Shown here piece after piece: positions 12,861 to 25,300 of a DNA stretch of 64,000 bases; the first letter of the stretch is position 1; each line of letters opens with the position of its first letter. Position numbers and translations under genes: made by a program. Where the stretch lies: assembly GCA_000499405.2 (NCBI GenBank), contig HG738137.1:11386621-11450620 (forward strand), read 5' to 3'. The notes under the pieces were generated by a model. That model saw nothing but the letters and a program-made list of their open reading frames with translations, searched no databases and had not been told where the DNA came from. Origin of the DNA: Onchocerca volvulus (taxonomy: Eukaryota; Nematoda; Chromadorea; Rhabditida; Onchocercidae).

Positions 12861-15800
12861 TTAGTATGACACTTCATCCTATTCACCTGGAGGATATGTC
12901 ACAGTGTCTCATCAAATTTTCCATTTATTACTATTTTTAAAATCTCAATCAATATCTTAAAGAGTTATCAACAAATGTGAGAGGTATACTGTAAAAACAG
13001 TAGAAAATAACAGTAATCGTATCGTATCCTGTTCCTGTTATTTCTGCATATTATCTACTTTTCATGAAGAATGAACTTTACTTAAAAACAAAGTTTGCAT
13101 TTATTCCACTTTTTTTTTTTTTTTTTTTGCTAATTTATTTGAAATGACTAATCGTTGATTGCTCAGAATGATTCATCGATTGCTATTAAACAATTTTTGT
13201 AGAAATCAAAATATTCCATAAAATTATCGGTCTAAATTCTCTTTTCCCATTACTGTTTGTTTATTTTCTTATGAAATGACCTTTTTTTTTAAACTAAATT
13301 TCTCGTACAAATTGATTCACATTGATTTATTGATTTTAAATTTTGGCGAATATTTCGCATAAACACATCGAATAAACGAAAAAAATTTTTTATTGATAAA
13401 ATCCGATTAATATTATATCATGTTTTATGTATGCAAATTATTGATTGATTCGGAAATGAAAAATACTTTTCGGCTATTTATTCATATAATACGATGAGAG
13501 AAGAAGAATAGCTTCGAATAGAATTTATTCACTTCATTTTTCATTTTTTTTTTTTTTTTTTGCTTTTGATATTTGTTTTTTTGATTTTCACATATTTTAT
13601 TTTCTTTTTTTTTTTTCAATTCTTCATTTAATTGATTATTTTTAACGGTGAATGATATTCACGTGTGATGTTTCACGCAAGAATTACGTAAAGCAAATGC
13701 GTTAGTCATAAGTTTTACGTTTTTGTATTTGATCCAGAACGTTCAAAAACATATATATATATACAAAAAAATAAAATCGATTTTTCAATTTAAATGATGC
13801 AAAATTTTGTTGTTGAAGCAATTGTTCAGTGATGGAATACATCCAAAAATGATTGAAATAATTTCGAATTTTCAATTTTAATTCGAAGTAATTTTTTGAA
13901 ATTTCCGATTTTATTTAGAATTGTAATATAAAAGAAAATTTAAATAATAGTTACATTTTCCAACCAAAATAATATTCTATGAATATGAGACAGTTTTAAT
14001 TGACTGTTTAGATGAAATTTTAATCAAAATGAAGAAAATTAACAGATTCAAGAAAATAAAATTTCCATTAGATTGAAAAATTCGTATATTCATCATAGAT
14101 ATTCAAAATTTAAATCACCGTTTATTTCGGATTTCAAATGATACATAGAAAAGATGAGATTTGATAAGATCACTGATAAACTTAACACTTGCATTCTTGT
14201 TTAGACTTTACTAGACTGTTTTATTTTATCTGCTATCACTACTCCAATATTTTGTTGAATTGTTAAGTTTATTTCACGATTTTTAATGATAATTTTATCA
14301 ATTTATCTTTTTGAGTTATCAAATGGCATTTTTTTATATTGGTCAGGAAATCGAGAACTTTTTGATATCTGAAATCAATATACTGATAACGAATGATCGT
14401 TCATATTACTAGCTTTAATTATGCATTAAGTAAATTTCGTATTCAATGTTACAAATTCATAATGTTTTGAAAGTAAAAACTGGACTTGGTAGTACTATAC
14501 TATCATTAAAATATACGATTTTTTTTTATCTAACTAAAGTTTATACAATTGATGAAATATTTTTTTTTTTCTTAAAATTTCCATAAAATTTTTTTATATT
14601 TGAAATAAAATTTCGCCAAATTTATTTGATTTTTTAATTCCCTCATTTAGTAAAAAAGCAAAAAAAAAAGTTTGGAAAATGAGATAAATGTGTGTTAAAT
14701 ATTTGTTAAATATTTCTGCAAACATCAAACAAATTAACCAAAAAAATAAATAAATAAATAAACCGAATGAAGAATTTCTATGATTGAGATAAAGAATAGA
14801 AAAAAAGGGTAATGGAATGAAAAGATCACGATTATCATCATCATAATCATCTAACTTGATTTCTCAAAAAGGTTACAAATTAATTCAATTAATTGATCAT
14901 TGAATTTGATGGAAAAATTTGAAATTTGAAATTATCCGCGAAAATTTTTTCCCGAAAAAATGTTCAAAATATAAAATTATCTCATGCTGTATTTACGTAA
15001 GAAATATTATAAGGATCACGATCGTGTATTTTATATAGGTTTACGATTTATGATTTACGTATTACTGTAATGATTTACGATTTACGTATTACGTATAAAG
15101 ATAACGAGTGTGACGAGTGTATTATGAACACGTATACGTGTATACCTTTTTAACGTGAGAGTTTGCAATGTAAGCTATACGTGACCTTTACGCATATCAT
15201 GATATTTGTCTATTATTACGTGTTACACGTCTATCTTTACAACAATTAGGAGCAATAAAAAAGGAATAAGCAATTAACGCTGTAAAATGAAATTTATCGA
15301 TTATGCAATAATCTTTTATCAGATTTGAGCTAAGATTTAAAATAGTTAAGGTGAAAGGTCAGATCATACGATAGCCTTCCTCATACCATGCAGTAGCCAT
15401 TGTCATTTATGACGGAAAGCTGTCACAAATAATACGATTTCTGTTGTTTAGAATTAATTTATCAAATGAAGAACAAGTGTGAAACAAGGTTAAGCGAAGA
15501 TGGGCTGCGTTAAAATTTTACTATTTCAAATTTGTCATTGAGGAAGTTATGGATGGTTTTTATTTGATTGTTCATTCATGTGTGTGAACGCGTTGGCCTA
15601 GATTGCTGCTGTTTTTTTTTTTTGTTTGATATTTATTATGTTTTAATACTTAATTACTCATTAATTTTTTATTTTTTTTTTAAATTTTTTGTGAACAACA
15701 TTGCGACAAATTTTGCCGCCATTAAACATAAATTTTTTTTTTTAAAAGGTCTGATAAAAATTTGATTATTTATTTACATGTTATTCATAGAATTAGAACA

Positions 15801-18782
15801 AGTTATCGCTGTTTAGAGTGATTTTTCTTTTCTTTCTTTTTTTTTCTCTCAAATAATGTTTGAGGAGGAAATATAATTTGAATATTTATATTTTGAAAAT
15901 GGAATTTTTCTTTTGTATGTATTTCAGAAGTTGCTAATTTTTCAGTTTTTTGTAAGAAATCAGCAGCGAAAATTTCTTAAATTTATGGTAGAGAATAAAA
16001 AAAAATAAAAAAAAGTTTAGTCGTATATTAGATCTTTAGAGCACAGCATAAACAAATAAGCAATTTGTGAAAAGAGAAAGAATTTGCATAATTAGATATG
16101 ATCACTGTAGTTAAGAATAAGTCGTAAATATTCCCATTAAAAATAGGGATTAATATAGCGCGATAACTACTATAAATTGACGTAGTGGGAATAATAAATT
16201 ATAAATTAAAATTAATATTAATAAATAATATTTCATAAATTTAATCGAATTTTATACGATTAGTAAGTTATCACACAATTCATCAACAATAAGAAATTTC
16301 GATTCGATTTCATCATATTCTAATACAATGAAATAGATCAAAATAATGTAGAATTTCCAAATCATATACGATAAACGTTAACAATCAGTTTGCCTAAATG
16401 ATCTAAAATTATTGCTTAGGATTGAAGAGTTGAAAGTTCACCATTAGACCCGGAATAGTCTTTTGTATATGAAAAAATTAGATTTTTAAAATATTTGAAC
16501 ATTTTCAGCAGTTTGGTTTTTATTTTCATTTACATATCGTTAATTATTATTTTTTTTTCTGAAATTATCATCCTTATTTTGTTTTTTTCTACAATGATTG
16601 AATACAATTTATCTATTTATTTTCATTTCTTATATGTCATTTCGAAAGATGTATTTCGTAGTATGAGGAAAGAATAAAAAAAAATTGAATAAATGCTTAT
16701 AATTTTTTGCGAATCGGAAAAACATAGGGCATTTAGAAATAGGTACATAGATTTTTTCCGGATTGGATATTTTTCGGATAATTTTTTTTCTCGTTTTCGA
16801 TTAACTCTAATGCTTTTATTGTTTTTAAATTTTTTGTGTTGCACTTTAATTAAATTAGAAATTTTTCTGAAACGAACAGTGTAGTAAACAAAAAAGAAAG
16901 AAATTATTTCAGACATAAAATTTTTAAAATCAAGTACGACTGATTTTTGACGAAATATAAGTTATATTTAGAAATGAAAAAAAAAAAAAGGCTTTACAGT
17001 TTGTTGTATTTCTTCCAATTTTTCACTGCCATCTGTCATAAATCAAAATAAAAGAAGAAGAAAAAGAAAAGAAAAGGAAAAATTTATCAACTTTTTTTTT
17101 CACCTTATTTTTTTCTTGAAGATTTTCAATTCCGTCTTTTTTTTGTGGAAGAGTGAAAAGAGTAACACAGGTGGTTGAAACGATAGATGAATGGTTTTAT
17201 GGAAGGACGGAACAGCAGTGATTTCCGTATAATTCAATTCAGTCTTGTTCTTCCTTTGAAAAAAATAAAAATGCTCTACATATGCAATCCAAAAAAAGGA
17301 CAAAAATTTTGAGATATATTTTCCCATTTTTAGATTCTATTCTGACGAATCATTTCGAATTGATTGATCATTCTTGACAAAATTTATTAGTTATGTCCAA
17401 CTTATTAATTGATTAAATCAAGTACTTCAGATAATTAAATCAGATAGTTCAGATAACTTTATTATAATCAGATAGCTTGATGTAATCAAATATTTCAAAT
17501 AATGAAATCAAATATTTCATATAATTTCATTTAATCAAATATTTTAGATAATCAGAAGCTGAAATAAGCTATATTTTATTTTCATTTTTGTTAGCTGATT
17601 TTTTTCAGAAAAGTTTATTTAATTTTAAAAATAATGAAGAAATTGGAAAAGATTATTCTAATGATTTGTAAAGTTTAATTTTTTTTTTTTCAATAAATTG
17701 TCAATGGATAAAATGATCCAAATCTGGCGGAAATTAGTTCAATTTTTCAATTTCTATTATCATTATGTTTAGTCAGCATAATGACGTGTTAGTTATGTCC
17801 AACATATTACTTTATGACGATGATATGAGAATAGCACATAATGTTTCCCTATATATTTTATAATTTTGGAATGATGTATAATAGGATCAGAATTTCAGAA
17901 ATTTTTTTTCTTTTTTTTTAAATGATACACTTTGCACCAAACTTTTATGTTTTGTTGATCGATATCTTTCCAATGATTTTGTTACACTTATAATTATTTA
18001 AGATTTTCATCGATACCATCAGATCATGCTCTAGAAATATCTAAATCTTGTTGCAGTGTATAGTTGAAATCGTGTAAAAAAAAAAACACAAACAACATTT
18101 AGCAAACTTTTAGATGTAATTCTACTTGAGCAGACAAAACTTGAGCAATTTAAATGCATAATTTGAGGTCTTTGTAGAATCACTGTCTAGAGCTTTTCAT
18201 CATTGTTATTTCATTTTTCTGCATGTTAAAAGAATATTTTTTTCTAAAAATTTTCTTGAAAAATTTTCTCTTTTTTGAAGGAAATTTGAAGATTTTTAAT
18301 GACAATTAATGATGAATGTTGTCGTTCGAAATGCTTCTGAGTTCCATCTTACATTTTTTGATATGCACTTTAATAAATTATTTTTCTTTTCGTAATCCCT
18401 AATGTTACCCAAAAAAGAGTGCTATGTTATCTAATATCTTTATAAGAAATCGAAATAATTATGAAATTGCAAACGAGATTAGATATGAAAAATGAACCGA
18501 ATTCACGTGTATTTGTTTGCGTAAATGCATGCATATATTTTTCGGATTAATGTCGAGGTATGACTGAACCTCTTTCCTTTCCATTACTTTCCAAATATTT
18601 CAGGTCATCAGAAGTGAAGACAATGAAAAGAGTCGGAAATTAAACTGAAATAAAATCGCAGTACTAATTTGATATTGTCTTTCTATTTTTTATTTTTTTT
18701 TTGTGGCAGAAAAAAAAATATATTTATTATTTTCTTGAAGTATATTTATTATTTTTATCAAATTTCTTCATTCTGAAAAATA
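12861..18782. other. AT-rich intergenic DNA upstream of the RhoGEF gene
   Basis: No confident exon was found. A short region near 15031-15112 repeats TTTACGATTTACGTATTACG words and is followed by TACGTGTATAC-like sequence to about 15240. A degenerate 20-24 base repeat with AATCAAATATTTCA words lies at about 17400-17560. A brief coding-like stretch around 15491-15592 (+) has no ATG or clear splice partner. The RhoGEF promoter is presumably in the right-hand part, but no core element can be fixed. Confidence 0.5.
15031..15112. repeat. TTTACG/TATTACG repeat
   Basis: Words of the form GATTTACGATTTACGTATTACG recur three to four times within about 80 bases. The following 130 bases stay rich in ACGT and CACGT words. 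Whether this is a simple repeat or a regulatory cluster cannot be told from sequence. Confidence 0.55.
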
Positions 18783-18868
18783 ATGAAACGAAGAAATTCA
18801 TTGAAGAATCTGGATTCGATCTCACAGTGTTGCATTCTATTCCATTCATCAATAAACAATACATTCAG
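18783..18868 (+). other. Possible alternative first coding exon of the RhoGEF gene
   Basis: ATG at 18783 opens a 28-codon stretch beginning MKRRNSLKNLDS and ending at AG|GTTTCT (donor 18869). The end is phase 2, so it joins in frame either to the exon starting at 19307 or directly to the exon at 19514. RRNSL resembles a basophilic-kinase site, and a hydrophilic start suits a cytosolic GEF better than the hydrophobic start at 19308. The donor is weak and there is no other support, so it is listed as an alternative only. Confidence 0.3.
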
Positions 18869-19300
18869 GTTTCTCGTTTTGTTATTTAATAACGAATTAT
18901 TGATATTTAATATGATGTTCCAAATTTCTATTTGGAATTTTTTTTTTTTTTTATTTCTTGTTATTTCCATTGTTATTGATAATATTAAGAGAGTTGATAA
19001 AGTATTTTTTTCTGCAAAAAAAAGAGACATCTTGAATTATAATAATAAACAGATGTATAAGTTAGGAATCAACATTTTTCATTCATATTACTATTATTGA
19101 AAGCCTAAATGATCATAGTGATTTTGGTCATCATATGAGCAATATTATGAATTATTTACGCGACATCTCAAACTTTAAAATACTATTGCTCTGATTTCTG
19201 ATCTAATTTTTTTGACAAATAAAAGGTATAGAAATAAGTGAGAAATACTGTTATATAACGATACTGTAAGTTCTGCTGTACCAGTTTGTCCAGTTTGATG

Positions 19301-19307
19301 TTTCAGA
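19301..19307 (+). other. Strong acceptor next to the start codon (possible spliced-leader site)
   Basis: TTTCAG ends at 19306, one base before the ATG at 19308. In nematodes this arrangement is typical of spliced-leader trans-splicing, where the leader is joined just upstream of the start. It could equally be a cis acceptor, since the exon beginning at 19307 is also in frame with a candidate exon at 18783-18868. Confidence 0.45.
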
Positions 19308-22300
19308 ATGTTACGGATTGAATCCTATCAAAATATTAAAGTAGAGTCAAGTGGTTCATATGTCAATCTTTCTAATTTTGTCATTCTATTTCTGCTGTTA
19401 ATATTGCATTGTATAGCTGAGTAAGTATGTATCGTAAGAGATAGGTTAGAACATTCTTGAAATACAGTATCCTATAAAACTTTAAGCAAACATTTTCTTT
19501 AGCATATTTTCAGGAAGTCATCCTCAGTTGATGTTCTTGACAAAACGGAATGTCAACAATCGTCCATAATTCGATCATTAAGTAACCTTTCTTTCAAACT
19601 TTCCAATTCTAAAAGTCGGAATTTTGTTGATGTTACCGATTACAATGATGCTAATTTTGATTCATTAACAATTCCTTTCAATCATTTTGGAATGGAACGA
19701 ATTACAGTTTCATTATCAGCACTTGATAAAGAAATTGAAACAGCCCGTTGTTTAGGTTGGTCGATTTATTAACCTTTTCTTTTCAGAATCGATTTATTTA
19801 TTTCTTTATAAATTTGTCCATGTTTAGTTCATTTTTTTATCCATATTTAGGGTAATATCGTATATAATGTATTATCAATTATTAATTAATATAATTGCAT
19901 TATATTCTGTTTTGAAGTTATTCAAATTCTTCGTCTGAGTTTTAAGAAGAGTTGAACTGAGTCAGACTGAAGTAGAAGAGAATTTAGAGCAATATAAAGC
20001 AAATAATTTAGTTATATTCAGACAAATTTAGTAATTTAGAAGGAAGAAGTGCTTCCGGTTAAAAGTTCACAACTATAAATTTCTTGTAAAAGTGGTATCA
20101 GGTGAGATATGTCACCGCCTGTCTGGCTGACAAAAACATCAATCATCACCAAATAATAATCATTGAAAGAATGAATTCTAGTTCCATTCTTGATAAAATA
20201 ATATATAAATCGTATTAACTTGGAAATATTTCTTTTTTTAAAAATGCAAAATTTGTGTTACTGCATTATTTGAGGAATTTTCAAGAAATTCTGGAACTTA
20301 ATTTTGAACCTCGACATAGAACTGTCAAAATTAGATTAAGATTTTCTTTAGTTGTTTGGGGTGAATGTTAGTTATATGTCTTATTAAATTAATTGTTAAG
20401 TATTACATATTACATTTTTTATATGTTGCTTATAATCTGCTTTAAAATGAAAGAAATTTTCTATGCAAGCAGATATGTTGCAATAACATTTATGTTATAA
20501 TGATGTTTAGATAATAAGATAATCACTTATTATAATAAAACATGTATTTTTCGAAAAAAATTTTTTCATTTTTGACTTGATTTGATTCATCATTTGTTCA
20601 ATGATTATTTTGAATTGAATGTTCTTATCACCTTCATTTTAGTTACAAACAAATAGTTAGTTTATTTGAAAAGGGAAGGGAGAGAGAAAGAGAGAAATAC
20701 TGCTCTTTTTTTTCTTTGATTTTTAAACTTTATCAAAACAAAAATAAGACCTTTTTGTTAGCTAACATATTTTATTTCATCCGCTTATTTTCATGCAGTA
20801 AGGGAAAAGAAAAATGTTATGTATATTCGCATTCTGAAATGAAACCTGAATAACATTTTTCCTGAAATTTTTTTCATTATATCATCTCATTCTTGACATT
20901 CTGTTCTTGTCTATTCTAAGTTTCATAGCTGTTCCCGACATTGAGGATTCAATTTCTGCTATAGTGCGGGTGGTTCTGTTTATTATTAAAAATTGCGCTA
21001 ATAAACATCATAATTCCAGATGTTTTCAACATCTTTCATTGCGTAATGGAATATTTTTAGAATCATATCAGTAAAGTCAAAGATCTATCAAGCAGTAGAT
21101 GAGTCGGTCAATAAAGGCTCTTATATCATTGTTATATTGATAAATTTTAATTTGCTATATATATGCTGACTTCCTGATTTTTGACTAAATTTGAACTTAA
21201 TTCACTTTATTGATGTATTGTTAATAAATATGATGAACAGTAGTTTGCGAGATTAATCAGCGATACATCGCCAAAGTGAATGAAGTTCAAATTTTGGTCG
21301 AAATTAAGAGGTCATATTGAACTTAATTCACTTTATTGATGTATTGTTCATTTTATACTTTATCCATTTTTCTTTTTTTCTTTTCTTTTTTCTTTTTTTT
21401 TTTTTTTTTTGCACTGAATACTACACAAATATTCAAAATTTGCATCTGATATCTAAGAATTTGTTGATAAAAACTGATAAGGTTTTTCACCCACTTTAAG
21501 CAGGTTTCTGCGAAAAGTTCCTTTTTTTTCTTCTTCTTTCTACAGGAATTTATGATGCTATCTAAAGAAACAAATTGAATGATAAAAATATGGTAGGACT
21601 TGATAGGCATCCTCATTTTTGATATTCATTTAGTAAATGTAGTCAATTTTTAGCAATTCCTCTAAATTTCTTTTGCATGTCGTTTAGTCATTTCAAACTA
21701 TCTTCAGCATATTGTTTCAAGGACGTTGATTAATTTTGAAACTTCGTTATCATTTTTTGTAAAAAAAGGAGAGAAAAAAGATGAAAAATAGATTTTTTTT
21801 ACTTTATCTTCTTTAAAGGCGGATTTTATAATATTCATTTATTCATATTGATTTTTCCTATTTTCCTTTTGCTGTAATACGATTATTCTCATGATGATCT
21901 TTTAGTTGCTATAATACGATCTTCTTATTACAATTTTTTAGTAACGAATAATGATATCTTGAAGGGGTGCTAAGCTGATTTGAAATTTTACATATTATGT
22001 TGTATATTTTAAATTTATAGGATTTTTTTTTTTTTTTTGCTTACAGAATTGTGGATCTGGCCATTAATAGGAGTGGCATTTCCCATCAAAATGAATGGAG
22101 TTTGTGAAAATCCGATAAATTGAAAATTAATTAATCGTTGTTAGTATAGCATATGTAATGTTTAAATTGAAATTATCGTCCCTTCTAATTTCTTGTCTGA
22201 TTTTCTTTTTCTCACTTTTCTGTCAAGTTTGGTAAAAAAATTAGTGCCAAAATTTCAAGATAATTAAAATATTACAAGTTTGCAATTGATTGAATGATTT

Positions 22301-25300
22301 TTGAAGGAATTTAAGGGTTCTCATTTTTACTCTGTGTTAGAAAAATCAAATTTAAAAAAATTTAAGTAGTAGATATTTTAAGATAAATTTTATTACAAAA
22401 TATCGAATTATGCAATTGTCTGATGCTAAAAGCATGCAATAGTAATTGATCATGAAGATAACGTGTTGTGCAGCTAAGGAACCGATGCTGGAAAAGCGAA
22501 TAATTGTATAAATTTTATCAGTTTATCGTCAATGATAATTTTTAGTATAAACCGAAGAAAAAAAATGGCAGTTTTTTAGAAAACGATTTCAGATAGTATT
22601 TTCTTTTATTTCTTTTATTTTAAATTTCAGAAAGAAGGAGCTCAAGTGTTAATGGTCTAAACCGATCTGATGTACGGAATTTAGACTTACACGAGAAGTC
22701 GGAAAAAATTCCACATTTTTGTGAAGATTTAAGTGCTTTAATGGAAGAGCCATTATTTGATCCTTCGTTATCATATTTTGTTTCAAGGCAGAATACCTTA
22801 TCAGATCATGGTTTGTTTTCTTTTTTATTTTGCTCAATGTAAAATTCTCTAGTTAATGAGAATAATTTTTAAAGAAATTTTGGTTGAGAAAAATGTTGAG
22901 AAAAACTGTTTGTAGTAGTTAATGAAATTGACAATTCGAAGAGCAAAACTGTTTAAGTGATTGTTTTTGCTGAAATTCATGTTCTCACTTTTTTTTTTCT
23001 AACTTAATTTTTCACATTTGAAGATGTTGCGCTACTACTATTGCTAGTGGCGTAAATGCCATAACATCAACTATTATTTTGCTGTAATAAAAATTAGTTT
23101 GTTATTGCGACGAAAGAAATGTCAGTTCCTATCATTTTATGAATTGTTTATCTATTCTTTTGTCTCCTTAGTTACTTTCCAGTACTTTTGTTAAATCTGA
23201 TAGATACAAATTTTGATTCAATATATGTATAAAATCACATAATCTGACGTTTATATTTTTATTGTTCAATTTTTTTCTACCATATCTACTGCATAAAAAT
23301 GGGAGAAATATCTAGAATTTGAAGAAAGAAAATGTTCGGTACCTGTATTAAAGTGAAAATTTTTAGGATCTCTATGTAGTGAAGTCGATGGTAATCATGA
23401 TGATATACCATATGTATTAAGTGATATGAATGTGGTAAAGAACAGTCAGAATTGGCAGTCGGTGACCAATTTATCCGAAATCGCACCTATTGCAGAAATG
23501 TTGTGTGAACAAGATTTCGTGGGTTTTTCCAGTTTTCTTTTTTTATTTGGAAATTTTATTTATTTAAGAAACTAAAGATAATGTTAAAAAAAAAAAAAAA
23601 AAGAAAAAACAAAATGAATCATCTTCATTTAAGAATCCAGAGAATTTACTGAATAAATTATCGCCACCTAAGAATTCTGAAAGTTTGTCCAGTTCATTTA
23701 CGCCCATTGGAAATGCATTGAATTTTGCTCCGCAAGTTGTGAAATTTCCGACAACTAATCCTATAGATGAAGCACATGGATACGTCTCAGTTGAAGAACT
23801 CGAGAGACAACCAGAGTTGAAGTACATTTAAATTTTAATTTCGTTTCGAAATTTCAATAAACCAAGAAAATGGCTATAAATCCATTGCTAACTATTAATG
23901 ATAATAATCTATAATGATAGCTAGTGCTCATAATGGTCTAATATTGCTTTGAAAATAATTCTGCAATGCTGAAAATAAATTATTCGATGAATTTTCGTGA
24001 ACTTAATTAATGTTTTTATTTTTTATGCTTGCCTTGGAAAAAACTAATATGAATTTTCTCTCTTTTAAAAATGTTCAGGATTAGTAATTTATGAAGAAAG
24101 CAAATAACGATATGAAAGAGCAAAACTAAGTTCTTCATTCATTGATCTCAAAAAAAAAAACAAAACAAAATGTGCTAGAATTGTCTAATTATTCAGTGCA
24201 TGTTGTCCTTCTTGAAGGTCATATCACATATGTCTTTTATAAGAAATTTGAATCTGCTCTATTTGATCATTCGCACCGGTTAGATTATCAATGCATGACG
24301 AAAAATTTCACTCATTAAATTAAAATTTTCCATCATTTATTTAAAGCCAGTCGAAAATTCGTTTGACAAAATTTGAAATTGGTTGATTTTTTTTTTTTTT
24401 TAAACAAATGAAATTAATTTCAAATTCGAAATATTCAATACAATGAAATATATTTGCAGTGAAATACAATTGAAAAGTGAACGTTGTTCTTTCTTACAAT
24501 TCGATGCCGCTAGTCCGACGTCTTCATCATCGTCCTGCGTTAAATTTTTAACCCCAGTATCAGGTTCTTCACGTGAATTAAGCGTCATATCAGAATATAG
24601 TGATGTTCACTCTGTAAGTTTTTGACATCCATATTTGGAAAAAAATAATTGTCATTTAATGCGAGGAATGCAGTTCAATCTGTGTAATACAAGAATTATG
24701 TGATTGCTTCTGAATCCATAATTTATCTTCTTTCAATTCCTGAACAAAAAAATTGAATATTTTCAAAAAGTGAAAAGAATAAAAAGTGCGGAAGTGATTG
24801 GAGAAAAAATTTTAGGAATGCAGACAATTAATTGTTTTTCATTTGGTCACGTAAATGTGCCACAACATAATTATTACTAAATCTTCAAGATTTTGAGCAA
24901 ATTTTTTTTTTTTTTTTTTTTTTGATATTTCTGATGAAATGTTTTTAACGTTTTTGAAGCAGTCTTTGTCTTATATTTGTTTCATTGTCACTTTGAACAT
25001 GAAGAGAATAGTATTGATTTGTACAAAATCTTACATAATTATTTTTTTTTGTGGAAAAAGACATAATTCTGAAAAACACTTATTAAAAAGAATATTTTAA
25101 TCACCATCATCACAAGTCAAAATCTCTTTGCACTTTGTTCATGTACTTATAGCATAAATGATGACACATATTTCTTATTTGGTATAGGTTTGGAAGTCAT
25201 CATTTTAAATTTAGAAATAATATTTTCGGATTTTTTCTTTGCAGGAAAATGAGATATGCAACTCAAATTTATCAATGAATGAGCCTAGTTTGCCTGAAAC

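Noticed and set aside
15491..15592. + strand coding-like stretch (VKRRWAALKFYYFKF)
   Set aside because: Short, lacks ATG and an acceptor, and no neighbouring exon could be joined.
16623..16916. - strand 97-codon frame
   Set aside because: Low-complexity K/N/S/F composition and an overlapping + strand frame of similar quality; no splice context.
18758..19030. - strand 90-codon frame over the RhoGEF 5' region
   Set aside because: Contains a poly-Lys run from a T tract and overlaps better-supported + strand exon candidates.
24400..24588. - strand 62-codon frame
   Set aside because: Shadow of RhoGEF exon 7 on the other strand.
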